In this document: positions 7,377-16,839 of the stretch, piece by piece
How the letters are laid out: every line of letters starts with the position of its first letter
Position numbering within the stretch: position 1 is the first letter of the stretch
DNA from: Novosphingobium lentum NBRC 107847
Lineage (GTDB): Bacteria; Pseudomonadota; Alphaproteobacteria; Sphingomonadales; Sphingomonadaceae
Assembly: GCF_001590965.1 (NCBI RefSeq)
Contig: NZ_BCTW01000007.1
Coordinates: 1-64,000 of the forward strand
Direction: 5' to 3'
DNA: 64,000 nt
Notes under the pieces: model-generated
The model's input: only the letters and a program-made list of their open reading frames with translations
Databases searched by the model: none
What the model was told of the DNA's origin: nothing
Translations under genes and position numbers: made by a program

Positions 7377-9463
7377 TGCCGCTTGCCCGGCTTTGGGCGC
7401 TGAGGTGTTATCGAATATCGGGAGATCGTCTCTGTTGTCGCTGCCTCCCGCTTCGCATCGGCTGCGTGTATCGCATCCTTGGGAAAGCCGTAACGACCTT
7501 CGGCATAAGCTTCGCTACCGAACTCAAGGGCTTCCTTGACGCCGAGTTTCATGGCGCGCTGCGTGTAGGTGTAGACGGCTTGGTCGCGAGTCATGCCCTC
7601 GGGAAGCGGTGCCGTCTGCGTCATCCAAAGAAAGGCCAGTCGCCAGGCGGCAAGACCTGCCCCCGACATGTCGGCGCCTTCTCCGGGCGAGGGTGTATCA
7701 GCGACTTCAAGCATCATCGCCAAACCCTTAGCTGCGTTCTTAGGGCCTGTGTTGCCATTAAGATAGTCGTCAGCCAGAAGGAAACGGGCGGTCAAAACAT
7801 AGGGGGGAGGAAATATGAGCATTCGCTTGGTGAGCGCCTTTTCGACATAACTCCGGTACAGTTCCGGATGGGTGTCGAGATCCTGAAGATTCCGTCGCGC
7901 ATTATAGGCCAGGATCAGGCCGGCATCGCCGATACCGGCGTCCAGAGCGCGCTCGAGATAGGCGCGACCATTCTCGTAGGTCTCGCTGATGGGGCCGGGA
8001 AGCACCGCGAAATAGCTACTCTCACTCTCCGCCGGCATCGATTGCTGGCCAAGCAGAAGCTGGGCCATGGGTTCGCCGCCGTCGGCCGCGCGATAGAGAA
8101 ATTCGAGTGCGGTGCGCCGTTCCGATGGCAGGTAGCTGTTTAACATATCGCGTGTGAACAGGAGTTCTCGAGTATTCCCCAGGGAGAAGAGGAATACGAT
8201 CCAATTGGCATGACCATTTCCGGACTGGGCGGTCTGCATGAGAAGACCATTGACGTTGCGGGCCATGTAGTCGTCCAGGCGCTCGGTAAGAGGCGCTGGG
8301 AGCTTAGCGTCCTTGTCGACTTCGTCCGATATTTGATTGCAGCGTACGCTTCGTTCCGCGTCGTCCCTTACCGCGAAGAGAACGAGGCCATAAAATTGGC
8401 GCGCTTCTATAGGGATGGGATTTTTTCGTTCGGGCTTCTCCGCCCAGTCGCAAGCCAAGGCATAGTCGAAAGTGTGCAGGATCTGCCGCTGGACGACAAG
8501 GTCGAAGGCCACATCTGCCTCGGATGCAAACGGGTCTGGAGTTCCTGCGAATACCGCGCCCGCGCTCAGCATGCTGTGCAGCTGTGGGCTGCCATACCGA
8601 AAGACGGGCTTTTGCTCCCCGGCGGTGAGGTCGATTACAGCGCTGCTGACATCGAAGAACAAGCGTGAAAGCGTGAGATCAACGCTTGGATTCGAGAGAC
8701 CGTCGAGCAAGGCGCGGGTATAAGTGCTGATCGCAGCGCCCTCGCGTACGTCGACCGTCGTGCCAGGAGCAGCGGCGAGACCGAGCACGGTTTGTGGTCC
8801 GAGCACGTCTTGCTCACCACGCACCGGATCAATCGACGGCAGGGCATCGCGACACGCATCGAACAGGATAATTTGCAGCCGCGGGGCGCTGGGCCCCAAT
8901 AGCCGCTCGATGTCGGTGACGGAAATATAGCGATCGCTTACGGTCGGCACGCCGGGAATTGGGCGGGGAGCCTCGACCGGAGCGACCAATGTCTGGCTGC
9001 GATGAGTGAAACCGTGCCCGGAAACATAGACGAGAAGCGTGGCGTTCCGGCCATCACCGAGACGAGCCAGGCTTTTGAGCGCGTCAGAGAAGGTGGCCCG
9101 CGTGAGATTGCGCTGAACTTTCTCGCCCACCAGCGCGAATCCGCTCGCAACGAGCCGCTGCGCCATGGCGTCTGCGTCGCGCCCGGCAATCTCGAGGCGT
9201 GACCACGTTTGACCTTTATAGGGATGGTAAGCCGCATAGTCCTCCAGCCCGACAACGAGTGCGAAGCGAGGCCCTGCAGGTGCACAGAGACGAATTGCAG
9301 CCTGGCTGTTGCCGGCGCGCGCAAGGCAGGTTTTTTCATCGCCGTTACGCGGCTCGTTTGCCCGACCGCACACTGGTAACACGAATAGGGCCGCAATGAG
9401 CACGATCCACAGGTAATGCTCGAGCCGGATGCTCTTAAATTGCGGTACGATCCCCAATCGCAT
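7373..9463 (-). CDS. Exported caspase-family (C14) protease with Sel1/TPR-like C-terminus
   Basis: 696 residues. A hydrophobic segment at about 17-33 looks like a signal peptide or anchor. A caspase p20-like domain follows: FALVVGLEDY at 67-76, the catalytic His150 in VSGHGF and the catalytic Cys204 in FDACRD. The dyad is intact. From about residue 440 the chain shows Sel1-like helical repeats (AADGGEPMAQLLLGQ, LERALDAGIGDAGLILAY, KLGVKEALEFG). The location of the protease domain after the N-terminal hydrophobic segment suggests it acts outside the cytoplasm. It is first in a three-gene operon with a CHASE2 sensor and a FecR-like protein, coupled by ATGA overlap. Confidence 0.82.
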   Translation of the reverse strand: MRLGIVPQFKSIRLEHYLWIVLIAALFVLPVCGRANEPRNGDEKTCLARAGNSQAAIRLCAPAGPRFALVVGLEDYAAYHPYKGQTWSRLEIAGRDADAMAQRLVASGFALVGEKVQRNLTRATFSDALKSLARLGDGRNATLLVYVSGHGFTHRSQTLVAPVEAPRPIPGVPTVSDRYISVTDIERLLGPSAPRLQIILFDACRDALPSIDPVRGEQDVLGPQTVLGLAAAPGTTVDVREGAAISTYTRALLDGLSNPSVDLTLSRLFFDVSSAVIDLTAGEQKPVFRYGSPQLHSMLSAGAVFAGTPDPFASEADVAFDLVVQRQILHTFDYALACDWAEKPERKNPIPIEARQFYGLVLFAVRDDAERSVRCNQISDEVDKDAKLPAPLTERLDDYMARNVNGLLMQTAQSGNGHANWIVFLFSLGNTRELLFTRDMLNSYLPSERRTALEFLYRAADGGEPMAQLLLGQQSMPAESESSYFAVLPGPISETYENGRAYLERALDAGIGDAGLILAYNARRNLQDLDTHPELYRSYVEKALTKRMLIFPPPYVLTARFLLADDYLNGNTGPKNAAKGLAMMLEVADTPSPGEGADMSGAGLAAWRLAFLWMTQTAPLPEGMTRDQAVYTYTQRAMKLGVKEALEFGSEAYAEGRYGFPKDAIHAADAKREAATTETISRYSITPQRPKPGKRQ

Positions 9464-10445
9464 ACGCCACTCGCAATCTAGCGCGGTCCCGCACGTTATT
9501 ACTCACCAGCTTCGGATAGATTAACCGCCCCCGTAGCTGCGTCAACGACGCACTGACTGTTACACTTGACTAATTGGCGGATCAGGTCAGACCGAACTAT
9601 GAATAGCTGGCGCGCGCGCGGTCGAGGCACTCGCCGAACGCGTCAAGCATCGCCTGACGCCGCTGGCGCGAGCAGGTCGCGAACATATGCTGGCAGCCGT
9701 TCCACGCCATGCGGTCGAGGTTCATCACCTTGCATCACCGCTTCGTTGATGTTCTCGGTCGCCTGCAAATTCGGGTTGGAGACTTCGCGCCGCAACATAC
9801 GCGCCAAGGCGCGGCGGGGATCGTCATCGAACGACGCGAGAAGTTCGTCGCTATCGAATTGGCCAGGTTCGCAGTCGCGCACTTTCGCGGCGATAACGGC
9901 GGCGCGAGACGGCGCAAAGGCCCTAATGGACGGCTATGCGCCTCATATCGGCCGACCGGGCCGCTGCGGCGCCATACCCGAAAGCGGACAATCGCCAAGG
10001 TTACGAAACAACGCCTCAACGCACGCAGATCGGAGCGAGTTATAACGGCCGAGAATTGGCTGAGTGCAATTCAGCTAGCCGACTTTCAGGGCAATATTCT
10101 GCAGACCATTAACAGTGGCAAGCCACCAGATTCCAATGTGACGCAGCAATAGGCCACGTAAGCGTCGAACGGCATAATATATAAAAACAACGCCTCGCCC
10201 GCCTTCTCAATAGGCGATTTTCAGCTTTGGCTTACAGACCATCTACGTGAATGTTCCGGAGAAAACACGAACGATGATCGATACCCAGTGAGACATATCT
10301 GTGGCTGGCTCGGGACATGGACCTCTTCCAAACCTGTTCTTGCCTCGTCTACGCTGCGAGCGCATCCGTTTTTGAGTGCGTGCTGGGACATCTCCTGGTC
10401 GCCTCGCCAATCGCTTCTCAGTTTACCGAAACGGCATCATGCGGC
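9464..10445. other. Long region without an intact gene
   Basis: About 980 bases. Minus-strand frames near 9600-9880 have protein-like composition, for example a segment with SDELLASFDDDPRRALARM, then in another frame QAMLDAFGECLDRARASYS with a stop near 9602. They are broken and were not recognised, so a decayed gene is possible. The 3' part (10050-10445) shows nothing. It is the spacer between the caspase operon promoter and the end of the transporter operon. Confidence 0.4.
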
Positions 10446-12158
10446 TCAGCCGCCGGTGCGTTCGCGAGAGGCCCTAAACAGGACTTCCAATATGACCGCC
10501 GCGCTGACCAGCGCTGCTGCGACCAACATCAGCTCGATGGCGAAGATCCCGCGATTTTCGGGGAGTAGACCTGCTTGCAGCCTGCCGAAAACATCATTGG
10601 CGAGGCTCGGCTCTGACCCGCCAAGATAGGATGCGCGCGTGTTTTCATTGAGCGAAAGCGTGAAGGAGAGAAGTATTGCCGCCACAACCGCTCCCCAATT
10701 GATCCGGCCGACGAACTTCGTCGCGACCAAAGTCGGCGGCGATCCTAGTTCCAACGCTGCTTCGATCACGCTGCGGCCAATGGCGGTGTTGGCGATCATG
10801 AGACTGCCGGTGGTGAAGGGAATGATCCAAATCAAATGGGCGATGGCGACCAGAAACGGAGCTCCTTGTGCCCATCCCGCCGCCTTTGCTACTTGGAGTA
10901 GGCCGAGAGCATAGACTTCGCCCGGGAGCAAGGCGAGGATCACCATGGACAGCAAGACGATGCGCGCGCGCGCCGGATTCCATATTGTCATGCTCATCGC
11001 GAACCCGCCAGCCGCCGCGAGCATCGCAACCGCAACAGCCAGCACTGCCGACCGACTTAGCGCCGCGATCAGGTCTGGCGACGATGCAAAGAGTCGGAAC
11101 GCCTCGAAACCCCAACTGTCGCCGGCCGCAGACGGCTGCCGCAACGCTTCAAGGCCAAGCGCCGCAAGTGGACAGAGGCATAGGAGTACGGCGATACAGC
11201 AGCAAAGCGGCGGCACCAGAATCACTGCCCTATCTGCCAGGCCGCGCCTGGGCCGTCGCAAGCCCTGGCATTGGCCGTTAGGCGGGAGCACGATGTCCAA
11301 GGGCAATGGCTGAGCCCGCGGTCGATGATATGCCAGCCATGCAAAAACCAGCGCGGCGAACATCGATGCCGTCACCAGCAGCATTACCACCCCGAATGCC
11401 ATCAGCGCCGAGACCCCCACGTTCGACAACGATGCGGCGATGGTGAAAGTGCTCGTCCGCGTCGGACCATCGAGCATCTGCGGCTCTGCAGACGCGAAGA
11501 GGCAGAGTAAGAATGTCATGCACGCGCCGAAAGCGATACCCAGACGCGCTTGCCCAAGCGCCATGACGCGGAACACATGATCCGGACCACCAAGCTCGCG
11601 TGCGGCAAGCCATTCGCTGCTGCCGGAGCGCGGCAGCGCGGCAAAGGTGGCGAGCACTGAGATCGGCAATGTCGATGCGACCAAGCCGAGCAGCGCGGCG
11701 CCGTGATTGTAGCGAAGGCCTTCGAGCGGTGCGCCAAACACCACCGACCATAGGGTGCTGACGATCCCATTCGGCGATAGCGCGAGCTGCCATCCAAAGG
11801 CACGCAACATGTCGCTGACGAGCCACGGCGTAAGTAACAATGCGAGCGCTAGCAATTGTAGACGCGAACTTCGCAGCTGTTTAAGGAAATAGGCTGCGGG
11901 AACGCCGAGAAGGAGTGCGATCACCGTCGCTGCGGCGGTTCGCTCGATAACTTGGGCGATTTCGACAATCCGCGGGCCAGCCAGGAGCACCGCATAGCCT
12001 GCAAGCGAAACCTGGTTCGCATCACCGTTCAAGGGCCTGAAACTGCCGATCACAGCCGCTACCAGCGGCACGGTACCGAACCCCAGCAGGACAAGCCCAC
12101 TCGCCACGGTGGCGGGGCGCGACGCCATCCGCCCGACCGATGAGCCATTTTGTCCCAT
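10446..12158 (-). CDS. ABC transporter permease, two MetI-type halves fused
   Basis: 570 residues, about twelve membrane helices. Two complete binding-protein-dependent permease domains are fused. Each has its EAA loop, which docks on the ATPase: EWLAARELGGPDHVFRVMA in the first half and IEAALELGSPPTLVATKF in the second. This architecture corresponds to PotB+PotC of spermidine/putrescine-type or Fe3+/thiamine-type importers. It is the last gene of the minus-strand operon, nine bases after the binding-protein gene, and should pair with the ATPase domain of the fusion protein at 13342-15159. Confidence 0.85.
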   Translation of the reverse strand: MGQNGSSVGRMASRPATVASGLVLLGFGTVPLVAAVIGSFRPLNGDANQVSLAGYAVLLAGPRIVEIAQVIERTAAATVIALLLGVPAAYFLKQLRSSRLQLLALALLLTPWLVSDMLRAFGWQLALSPNGIVSTLWSVVFGAPLEGLRYNHGAALLGLVASTLPISVLATFAALPRSGSSEWLAARELGGPDHVFRVMALGQARLGIAFGACMTFLLCLFASAEPQMLDGPTRTSTFTIAASLSNVGVSALMAFGVVMLLVTASMFAALVFAWLAYHRPRAQPLPLDIVLPPNGQCQGLRRPRRGLADRAVILVPPLCCCIAVLLCLCPLAALGLEALRQPSAAGDSWGFEAFRLFASSPDLIAALSRSAVLAVAVAMLAAAGGFAMSMTIWNPARARIVLLSMVILALLPGEVYALGLLQVAKAAGWAQGAPFLVAIAHLIWIIPFTTGSLMIANTAIGRSVIEAALELGSPPTLVATKFVGRINWGAVVAAILLSFTLSLNENTRASYLGGSEPSLANDVFGRLQAGLLPENRGIFAIELMLVAAALVSAAVILEVLFRASRERTGG

Positions 12159-12167
12159 CAGAAAGCC

Positions 12168-13325
12168 TCAGGCGCCCCGGAACCTGCTCCACCATTCCTC
12201 ATAGAGGCGATAATTGTCGGGGCGGACATTCTGCCAGAAGATCGGACCCGACAGCTTCTGCTGCACATGGGTAAGCGTCTCGGAAATCTTGGCAGTGTCG
12301 GGCAAATTCTCGCTGCGGGCGAATTCGAGCGTTGACCCGTTAGGCACAGCATAGCCGCGCGACGCCGCCATTTCCGCACCGTAGCGGCCGCCTTGCAGCC
12401 AGTTTGCAACCTTATGGCAGTTGGCGACCAGGCCGCGCTTTTCGGCGCCGCGATGCAGCAGGAGATCGATCGACCAGCCTTCATAGCCTTCCTTGGGGAT
12501 GGCATATTTGGCGTTGACGCCTTGATCGATCAACGCCTTCACGATCGGCTCCCAGCCGGTCATCACCCATACCTCGCCGCTCCGCAGCACTTCGACGCCC
12601 TGCTCCCACCCATTCCATAAGGTACGGAACTGACCGCTTTTCTTCTTGTCGATCAGAAACCCCATCACGCCTTTTAGCTCGGTCTCGGTCAGATTGCCGG
12701 GGTCGCCGATCGAGAGCTGTCCGCTCTGCTTCAAATAAATCGCCGTGAAGATGGCGCTATTGGTCCAGGTGTCCTCCATCGCCGTCTTACCCTTAAGACG
12801 GGAATCGAACACGGCGGCGTAGGAATCGACGACGCCATTTTCATAGCCAGACACCTGTTTAATCCGATCTGGCAGGTAGATCATCGAGTCGGCATTCACG
12901 ATCAGAGGGAGGCCGTACTGCTGTCCCTTGTAGCGGGCGTGCTTGATCGCTTTGGCCCAGGGCCAGGCAGTCCCCCAATTCGGGATCTGACTGAGGTCCC
13001 ATGGCAGGATCGTGCCCTTTTCAGCGAGAACCGTTTCGGCCCCGCCGAGCAGGCCGCCAAGATCATAGTCATTCGCGGCGGTGCCAGCGGTCATCTGTGC
13101 GATCACCGGACCTGCATCATTGCCATTGTCCTTAAAGACCATGCGAGCTCCCTCGTCCTTGAGGAGCTGCGCCCATCCCTTGGCGCCGACGTCGAGCGTG
13201 GCGGTCGCGAAGAAGCGAAGATCGAAGCCGGACGTCGAGCGGGTGCAGCCTGGGCCGATCAGCGCGACCGAGGGAAGCGCGGCCATGGCTTGCAGCAAGC
13301 GCCGGCGGGAGAGATTGGTGTCCAT
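12168..13325 (-). CDS. Tat-exported lipoprotein substrate-binding protein, PotD/AfuA-like
   Basis: 385 residues. The N-terminus has a twin-arginine motif (SRRRLLQ) and a hydrophobic core ending in a lipobox-like IGPGC, so a Tat-exported lipoprotein is likely. The body has the type II periplasmic-binding fold pattern of polyamine/iron/thiamine binders: DLGGLLGGAETVLAEKG, GLPLIVNADSMIYLPD, VWVMTGWEPIVKALIDQG and a C-terminal EEWWSRFRG. It would capture the substrate for the fused permease directly downstream. The substrate is not deducible; the neighbouring biosynthetic-looking genes suggest a small amino-acid-derived compound. Confidence 0.82.
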   Translation of the reverse strand: MDTNLSRRRLLQAMAALPSVALIGPGCTRSTSGFDLRFFATATLDVGAKGWAQLLKDEGARMVFKDNGNDAGPVIAQMTAGTAANDYDLGGLLGGAETVLAEKGTILPWDLSQIPNWGTAWPWAKAIKHARYKGQQYGLPLIVNADSMIYLPDRIKQVSGYENGVVDSYAAVFDSRLKGKTAMEDTWTNSAIFTAIYLKQSGQLSIGDPGNLTETELKGVMGFLIDKKKSGQFRTLWNGWEQGVEVLRSGEVWVMTGWEPIVKALIDQGVNAKYAIPKEGYEGWSIDLLLHRGAEKRGLVANCHKVANWLQGGRYGAEMAASRGYAVPNGSTLEFARSENLPDTAKISETLTHVQQKLSGPIFWQNVRPDNYRLYEEWWSRFRGA

Positions 13326-13341
13326 GCCTAGTCCTTCCAGT

Positions 13342-15159
13342 CTATTCGCGCACGACCGAGGCAGAATCCTGCGCGATCCAGAACGGTATTTCCGACCCCA
13401 CAGCCAGACCTGTGGGGAGCGATCGCTTTGGCGCTACGCCGACGAGTTCGGTCTGATCGTCGAGGCGCAACGAGAAGCGTGCAACCGCTCCGACAGCGGT
13501 CAGCGCCGTCAACACAGCGCGCGCCCCTGGCTCGCCGACAGCGGGATGCAGCATCACGGCATCGTACGGTATCAATCCGACAGGCCCGCCCGCATCGGCG
13601 GCGCCAGGCTTCAATACCGGCAGCGACGCGACTGCGAAGCTCCCGTCCGCGCCCAATTCGCCGCGGAGTACATTATGCCCACCCAAAATTTGCGCGACGC
13701 GACTAGACCCGGGGCGCGCCAACAGCGCTTCGGCCCTGTCAAAGGCAAGCAGCCGGCCGGCATCCATCACGCCGACATGGTCGGCGACCGACAGCGCGAA
13801 ATCGAGATCATGGCTGACCAGCACGATTGGAAGTTCAGGACGATCGATGCGAAGGCGCTGCACCACCAGCTTCAAGCCATCGCGCTGAAGCTGGTCCAAC
13901 GCCGCGGTCGGCTCGTCGAGCAAAAGCAAGTCGGGCTCCGCCATTAGCGCCCGCGCGATGGCGGTGCGCTGCTGTTCGCCGCCGCTCATCGCGCGTGGCA
14001 AACGCGCTGCGCAATGCTCGATATCGAGGTCACGCAGATATCGCGCGGCGAGCCAACGACATTCCTCGACGGTTCGGTTGAGGCGATGTGCCCCTTCCAC
14101 GATATTTTCGAGACCGCTTAGATGCGGGAACAGCCCGAAGTCCTGGAAAACCGTGACAATACCGCGGCGCTCGGTAGGCAGGATAGAAACATCCTTGCCC
14201 GCCAGACGGATCGCCCCCTTTGCCGTAAGGTGCCCCGCAAGTGCGCGAAGCAGCGTAGTCTTGCCGGCGCCGCTCGGGCCGACGATTGCGACCACGCCGT
14301 GCGCCTCGAACGACACGTCATGAATGCCATTGGGACCCGACGGATCTCCGGTCTTGGCGCTGCCGGAGCGGACATAAGAGATGTTCTCGACCGTAAGCGG
14401 CGCAGCGTTGTCTGCGGGCACAACCGTCTCGTGGTGCAGGGCAATGTCGGCAAAGGTCTCAAGACCCGCAAACGCGCCTTGGGCGAGTTCGGCCCATACC
14501 GGCATTTCAGGCTTGAGCGCGAATTCGCTCTCGGCCCCGGACCGCGCAAGCGCGGTTTTCAGCGCCAGCTCGCGCAATAGATATTCGACCAGGCTTTCGA
14601 GACGCGGATCGCGATTATTGCAGATCCCGACGCGGCGAAGCTTGGGCTGTAGATTGGAGAAGACCTGATTGCGCACCGCGCCGGCAAATCGCCGATTGGC
14701 GGCATAGGCGGAGCGAACGCGTTCGAGCGACTCCGCAAATCGCGGGTGGTTATCGAGGTGCGATACCAAGTGGATGCGGTCGCGCGCGATTCCGGCACGC
14801 AGCAAAAGATCGCGCATCCGCAAGGTCTGCGCAATGACCGCTCTCGCCGCGCCCTCGGCATCATAGCCATGCAATGTGACGAGGCTCGCGGCTTCCGAGG
14901 CATCGAGCAGATACCAGTCGAGCAGGGTTTGCTGCCGCGCCGCGGTGCCGATAACCCTGAGCACCGTCGCCAGCGTCCAGTGGCGGTTGCCGAGGCTGGC
15001 CAGCACATACCCGTTTGCAACGGTCGCATTTGTCCGCGCCATCAATCTCAATCTCTTAGACGTACCAGCAACCAGGCGCTCAAGCGCACGATCGGGTCGC
15101 AGCAGACCAAAAATTCCTGACGTCTTTAATGCCAAGCTCGTCATCGAATGGCCTTTCAT
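13342..15159 (-). CDS. Fusion of cyclodipeptide-synthase-like domain and ABC transporter ATPase
   Basis: 605 residues from an ATG at 15159 that overlaps the upstream stop (ATGA). The C-terminal two thirds is an ABC ATPase: Walker A VGPSGAGKTT at about 293-302, Q-loop in VFQDFG, signature MSGGEQQRTAIARAL at about 391, Walker B LLLLDEP, H-loop VSHDLD, then a TOBE-like tail. The N-terminal 240 residues resemble tRNA-dependent cyclodipeptide synthases. LASLGNRHWT aligns with the S37-x-x-N40 loop of AlbC, a GYDAEGAARAVIAQTLRMR helix follows, and EYLLREL supplies Y-x-x-x-E (AlbC Y178/E182), then FALKPEMPVW where AlbC has its Y202-H203. Ser, Asn, Tyr and Glu are kept; Tyr202-His203 seem replaced. 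This fold call is by eye; another Rossmann-like domain is possible. Confidence 0.62.
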   Translation of the reverse strand: MKGHSMTSLALKTSGIFGLLRPDRALERLVAGTSKRLRLMARTNATVANGYVLASLGNRHWTLATVLRVIGTAARQQTLLDWYLLDASEAASLVTLHGYDAEGAARAVIAQTLRMRDLLLRAGIARDRIHLVSHLDNHPRFAESLERVRSAYAANRRFAGAVRNQVFSNLQPKLRRVGICNNRDPRLESLVEYLLRELALKTALARSGAESEFALKPEMPVWAELAQGAFAGLETFADIALHHETVVPADNAAPLTVENISYVRSGSAKTGDPSGPNGIHDVSFEAHGVVAIVGPSGAGKTTLLRALAGHLTAKGAIRLAGKDVSILPTERRGIVTVFQDFGLFPHLSGLENIVEGAHRLNRTVEECRWLAARYLRDLDIEHCAARLPRAMSGGEQQRTAIARALMAEPDLLLLDEPTAALDQLQRDGLKLVVQRLRIDRPELPIVLVSHDLDFALSVADHVGVMDAGRLLAFDRAEALLARPGSSRVAQILGGHNVLRGELGADGSFAVASLPVLKPGAADAGGPVGLIPYDAVMLHPAVGEPGARAVLTALTAVGAVARFSLRLDDQTELVGVAPKRSLPTGLAVGSEIPFWIAQDSASVVRE

Positions 15160-16517
15160 GCTGTCCGGATCAGCCGCGGTCCCGTCCCGCCTGGCAAGAA
15201 CGGGAACTTCCACAGCGTAAGCTCTCCGTCAGGCGCGGGCATCCGGGCAGCCGGATGGAGGCATTCGCAAAGTTCGTGATAGTGGCGCACGAGATCCACG
15301 GTCTCTTTCTCCATGAAAGCCTCCGCTTCCTTCGGATCCACGAACCAGCGAACCCAGCTCTGCATCAAGCTGCGCAGCAGTTCGATCTGATCGGGGCTGC
15401 GTCCGCCCGCCCGCGGAAAATTCTCCTCGACGAGCTGTTTCAAAACCTCGGGCTCGCCCATCACGACTTCGTCACGAAACCAGGATACCGCCTCGCGCCA
15501 CAGCTTGAGCACGCCGACGCCAATTGCGGACGCGGGTCCCTCGACATCGAACATCCCTTTACGGCCCGCCAGAGTATTAAGCGACGGAACGCGAACGTCC
15601 GCGGGGCCTGCGATCAAAAATGCTTCGTCGTTACCGTCCGACAAAAGCTCGGCCGACTGGAGCAGGCTGCCCGTAAATGCCGACAAACTACCGCTTCTGA
15701 ACTCCTCGATTCCGCGTTCCAGGCTTTCAATGCCGACGGGATTGGGTTCGCGCGGCGCAGCCACCGCCAGCTCCTTTTCGGTCCAGGCAAGTGCGGCGAG
15801 GGCGGCGGAGACCCGGCGCACCGCGATGTGGAAATCGGTGCCGAGCTGACATCCGACGATCGCATTCTGCCACGCTTCGCTCAACTTGGCAGCGCGCCCT
15901 GCGGAATCCTCGGAACGGGCCGCCCATGCCGTCAGCGACCGCAGCGACCAGTCCTTGCCCGAGCGGGCCTGGCTGCGGAATTCGATGAAATCGGCAATCT
16001 CTTCGTCGCTCAAAAATTCGGTGAGGTGATCGCGGCGCAGGAAAATGCAATGCCCAACGAAGATCGTCAGATAAGGGCCGATCCAGTCGAGCGGCGGCGA
16101 GGATAAACCGCGCGTGAGATGCCAATGGATAGGTAGCCGGTTGACGGCCTCGACGATATCGGACTTTCCTGAAAACACGTCAGCCGAAAGGCTACGCCAT
16201 TCCGCCGGCCTTGGCACGAACTCGAATTCCGGCAAGCCGGCATCGGCCACGACTTTGCCGAAACGCTTGCTTTCGAACTGTGCGAAACTGTGGAGCACGG
16301 CGGTGTCGGGCAGCAAGGCATAGCGCACGCGCAGTTTGCCGTCTCCGACCGCGCGCCCCAGCTGTTGATCCAGGAATGTGCGAACCGCTTCGTCGATGAG
16401 CGATGACACCGTTCTCTTACGTTCGGAAGCCAGGGCTTGCAGGTCCGCACGCGTGCCGCCGTCTAGCCGGATGGTGACCGGTTCCTTATTGCGACCTCGA
16501 TCCGACTCGTTTGTCAT
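15156..16517 (-). CDS. Ribbon-helix-helix regulator fused to a binding-protein-like domain
   Basis: About 453 residues (ATG at 16517; an ATG at 16538 would add seven). Residues about 10-50 match a MetJ/Arc-type ribbon-helix-helix DNA-binding motif: VTIRLDGGTRADLQALASE, then TVSSLIDEAVRTFLDQQ. The rest starts KLRVRYALLPDTAVLHSFAQ and continues with FVPRPAEWRSLSADVFSGKSD, which reads like lobe 1 of a periplasmic-binding/NMT1-type ligand domain without a signal peptide. This suggests a cytoplasmic one-component sensor for the compound handled by the operon. It is the first gene, coupled by ATGA to the synthase/ATPase fusion. The ligand-domain call is tentative. Confidence 0.6.
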   Translation of the reverse strand: MTNESDRGRNKEPVTIRLDGGTRADLQALASERKRTVSSLIDEAVRTFLDQQLGRAVGDGKLRVRYALLPDTAVLHSFAQFESKRFGKVVADAGLPEFEFVPRPAEWRSLSADVFSGKSDIVEAVNRLPIHWHLTRGLSSPPLDWIGPYLTIFVGHCIFLRRDHLTEFLSDEEIADFIEFRSQARSGKDWSLRSLTAWAARSEDSAGRAAKLSEAWQNAIVGCQLGTDFHIAVRRVSAALAALAWTEKELAVAAPREPNPVGIESLERGIEEFRSGSLSAFTGSLLQSAELLSDGNDEAFLIAGPADVRVPSLNTLAGRKGMFDVEGPASAIGVGVLKLWREAVSWFRDEVVMGEPEVLKQLVEENFPRAGGRSPDQIELLRSLMQSWVRWFVDPKEAEAFMEKETVDLVRHYHELCECLHPAARMPAPDGELTLWKFPFLPGGTGPRLIRTA

Positions 16518-16839
16518 TACGACAGCATACATCAGCATTGCGTTCAGCGAAACCCCCGGGATTTGATAGCCGTACGGCCCATTAATTCAGGCTGAATATT
16601 TGCTCTTGAATTACGTTGTATGACACTTATGATAAAACGTATTCGTCGAGTATGCGATTCGGCTTCGATTTGGGTTAAGAGGGCAAGAAATGGCGCGTAA
16701 GCGCCCTGTTGGCCCGGATCGAGAACGTGCCGATTGCCTTAAAGAGTCTGAATTTTGAGCGGGGGAAGTAAAATTCGTAATCTAACGTAATCGACCCGGA
16801 GGCATGCCTCCAGTCGGCGCATGCAACGGAGGAAGAGCC
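16518..16839. promoter_or_regulatory. Divergent promoter region with candidate RHH operator
   Basis: An AT-richer region between the leftward transporter operon and the rightward PrnB-like/AlaX pair. It contains an inverted repeat TACGTT (16612-16617) and AACGTA (16636-16641) separated by 18 bases. A further dyad GGGC/GCCC flanks GCGC near 16680-16705. Ribbon-helix-helix proteins often autoregulate through such divergent regions; the assignment is inference. Confidence 0.35.
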
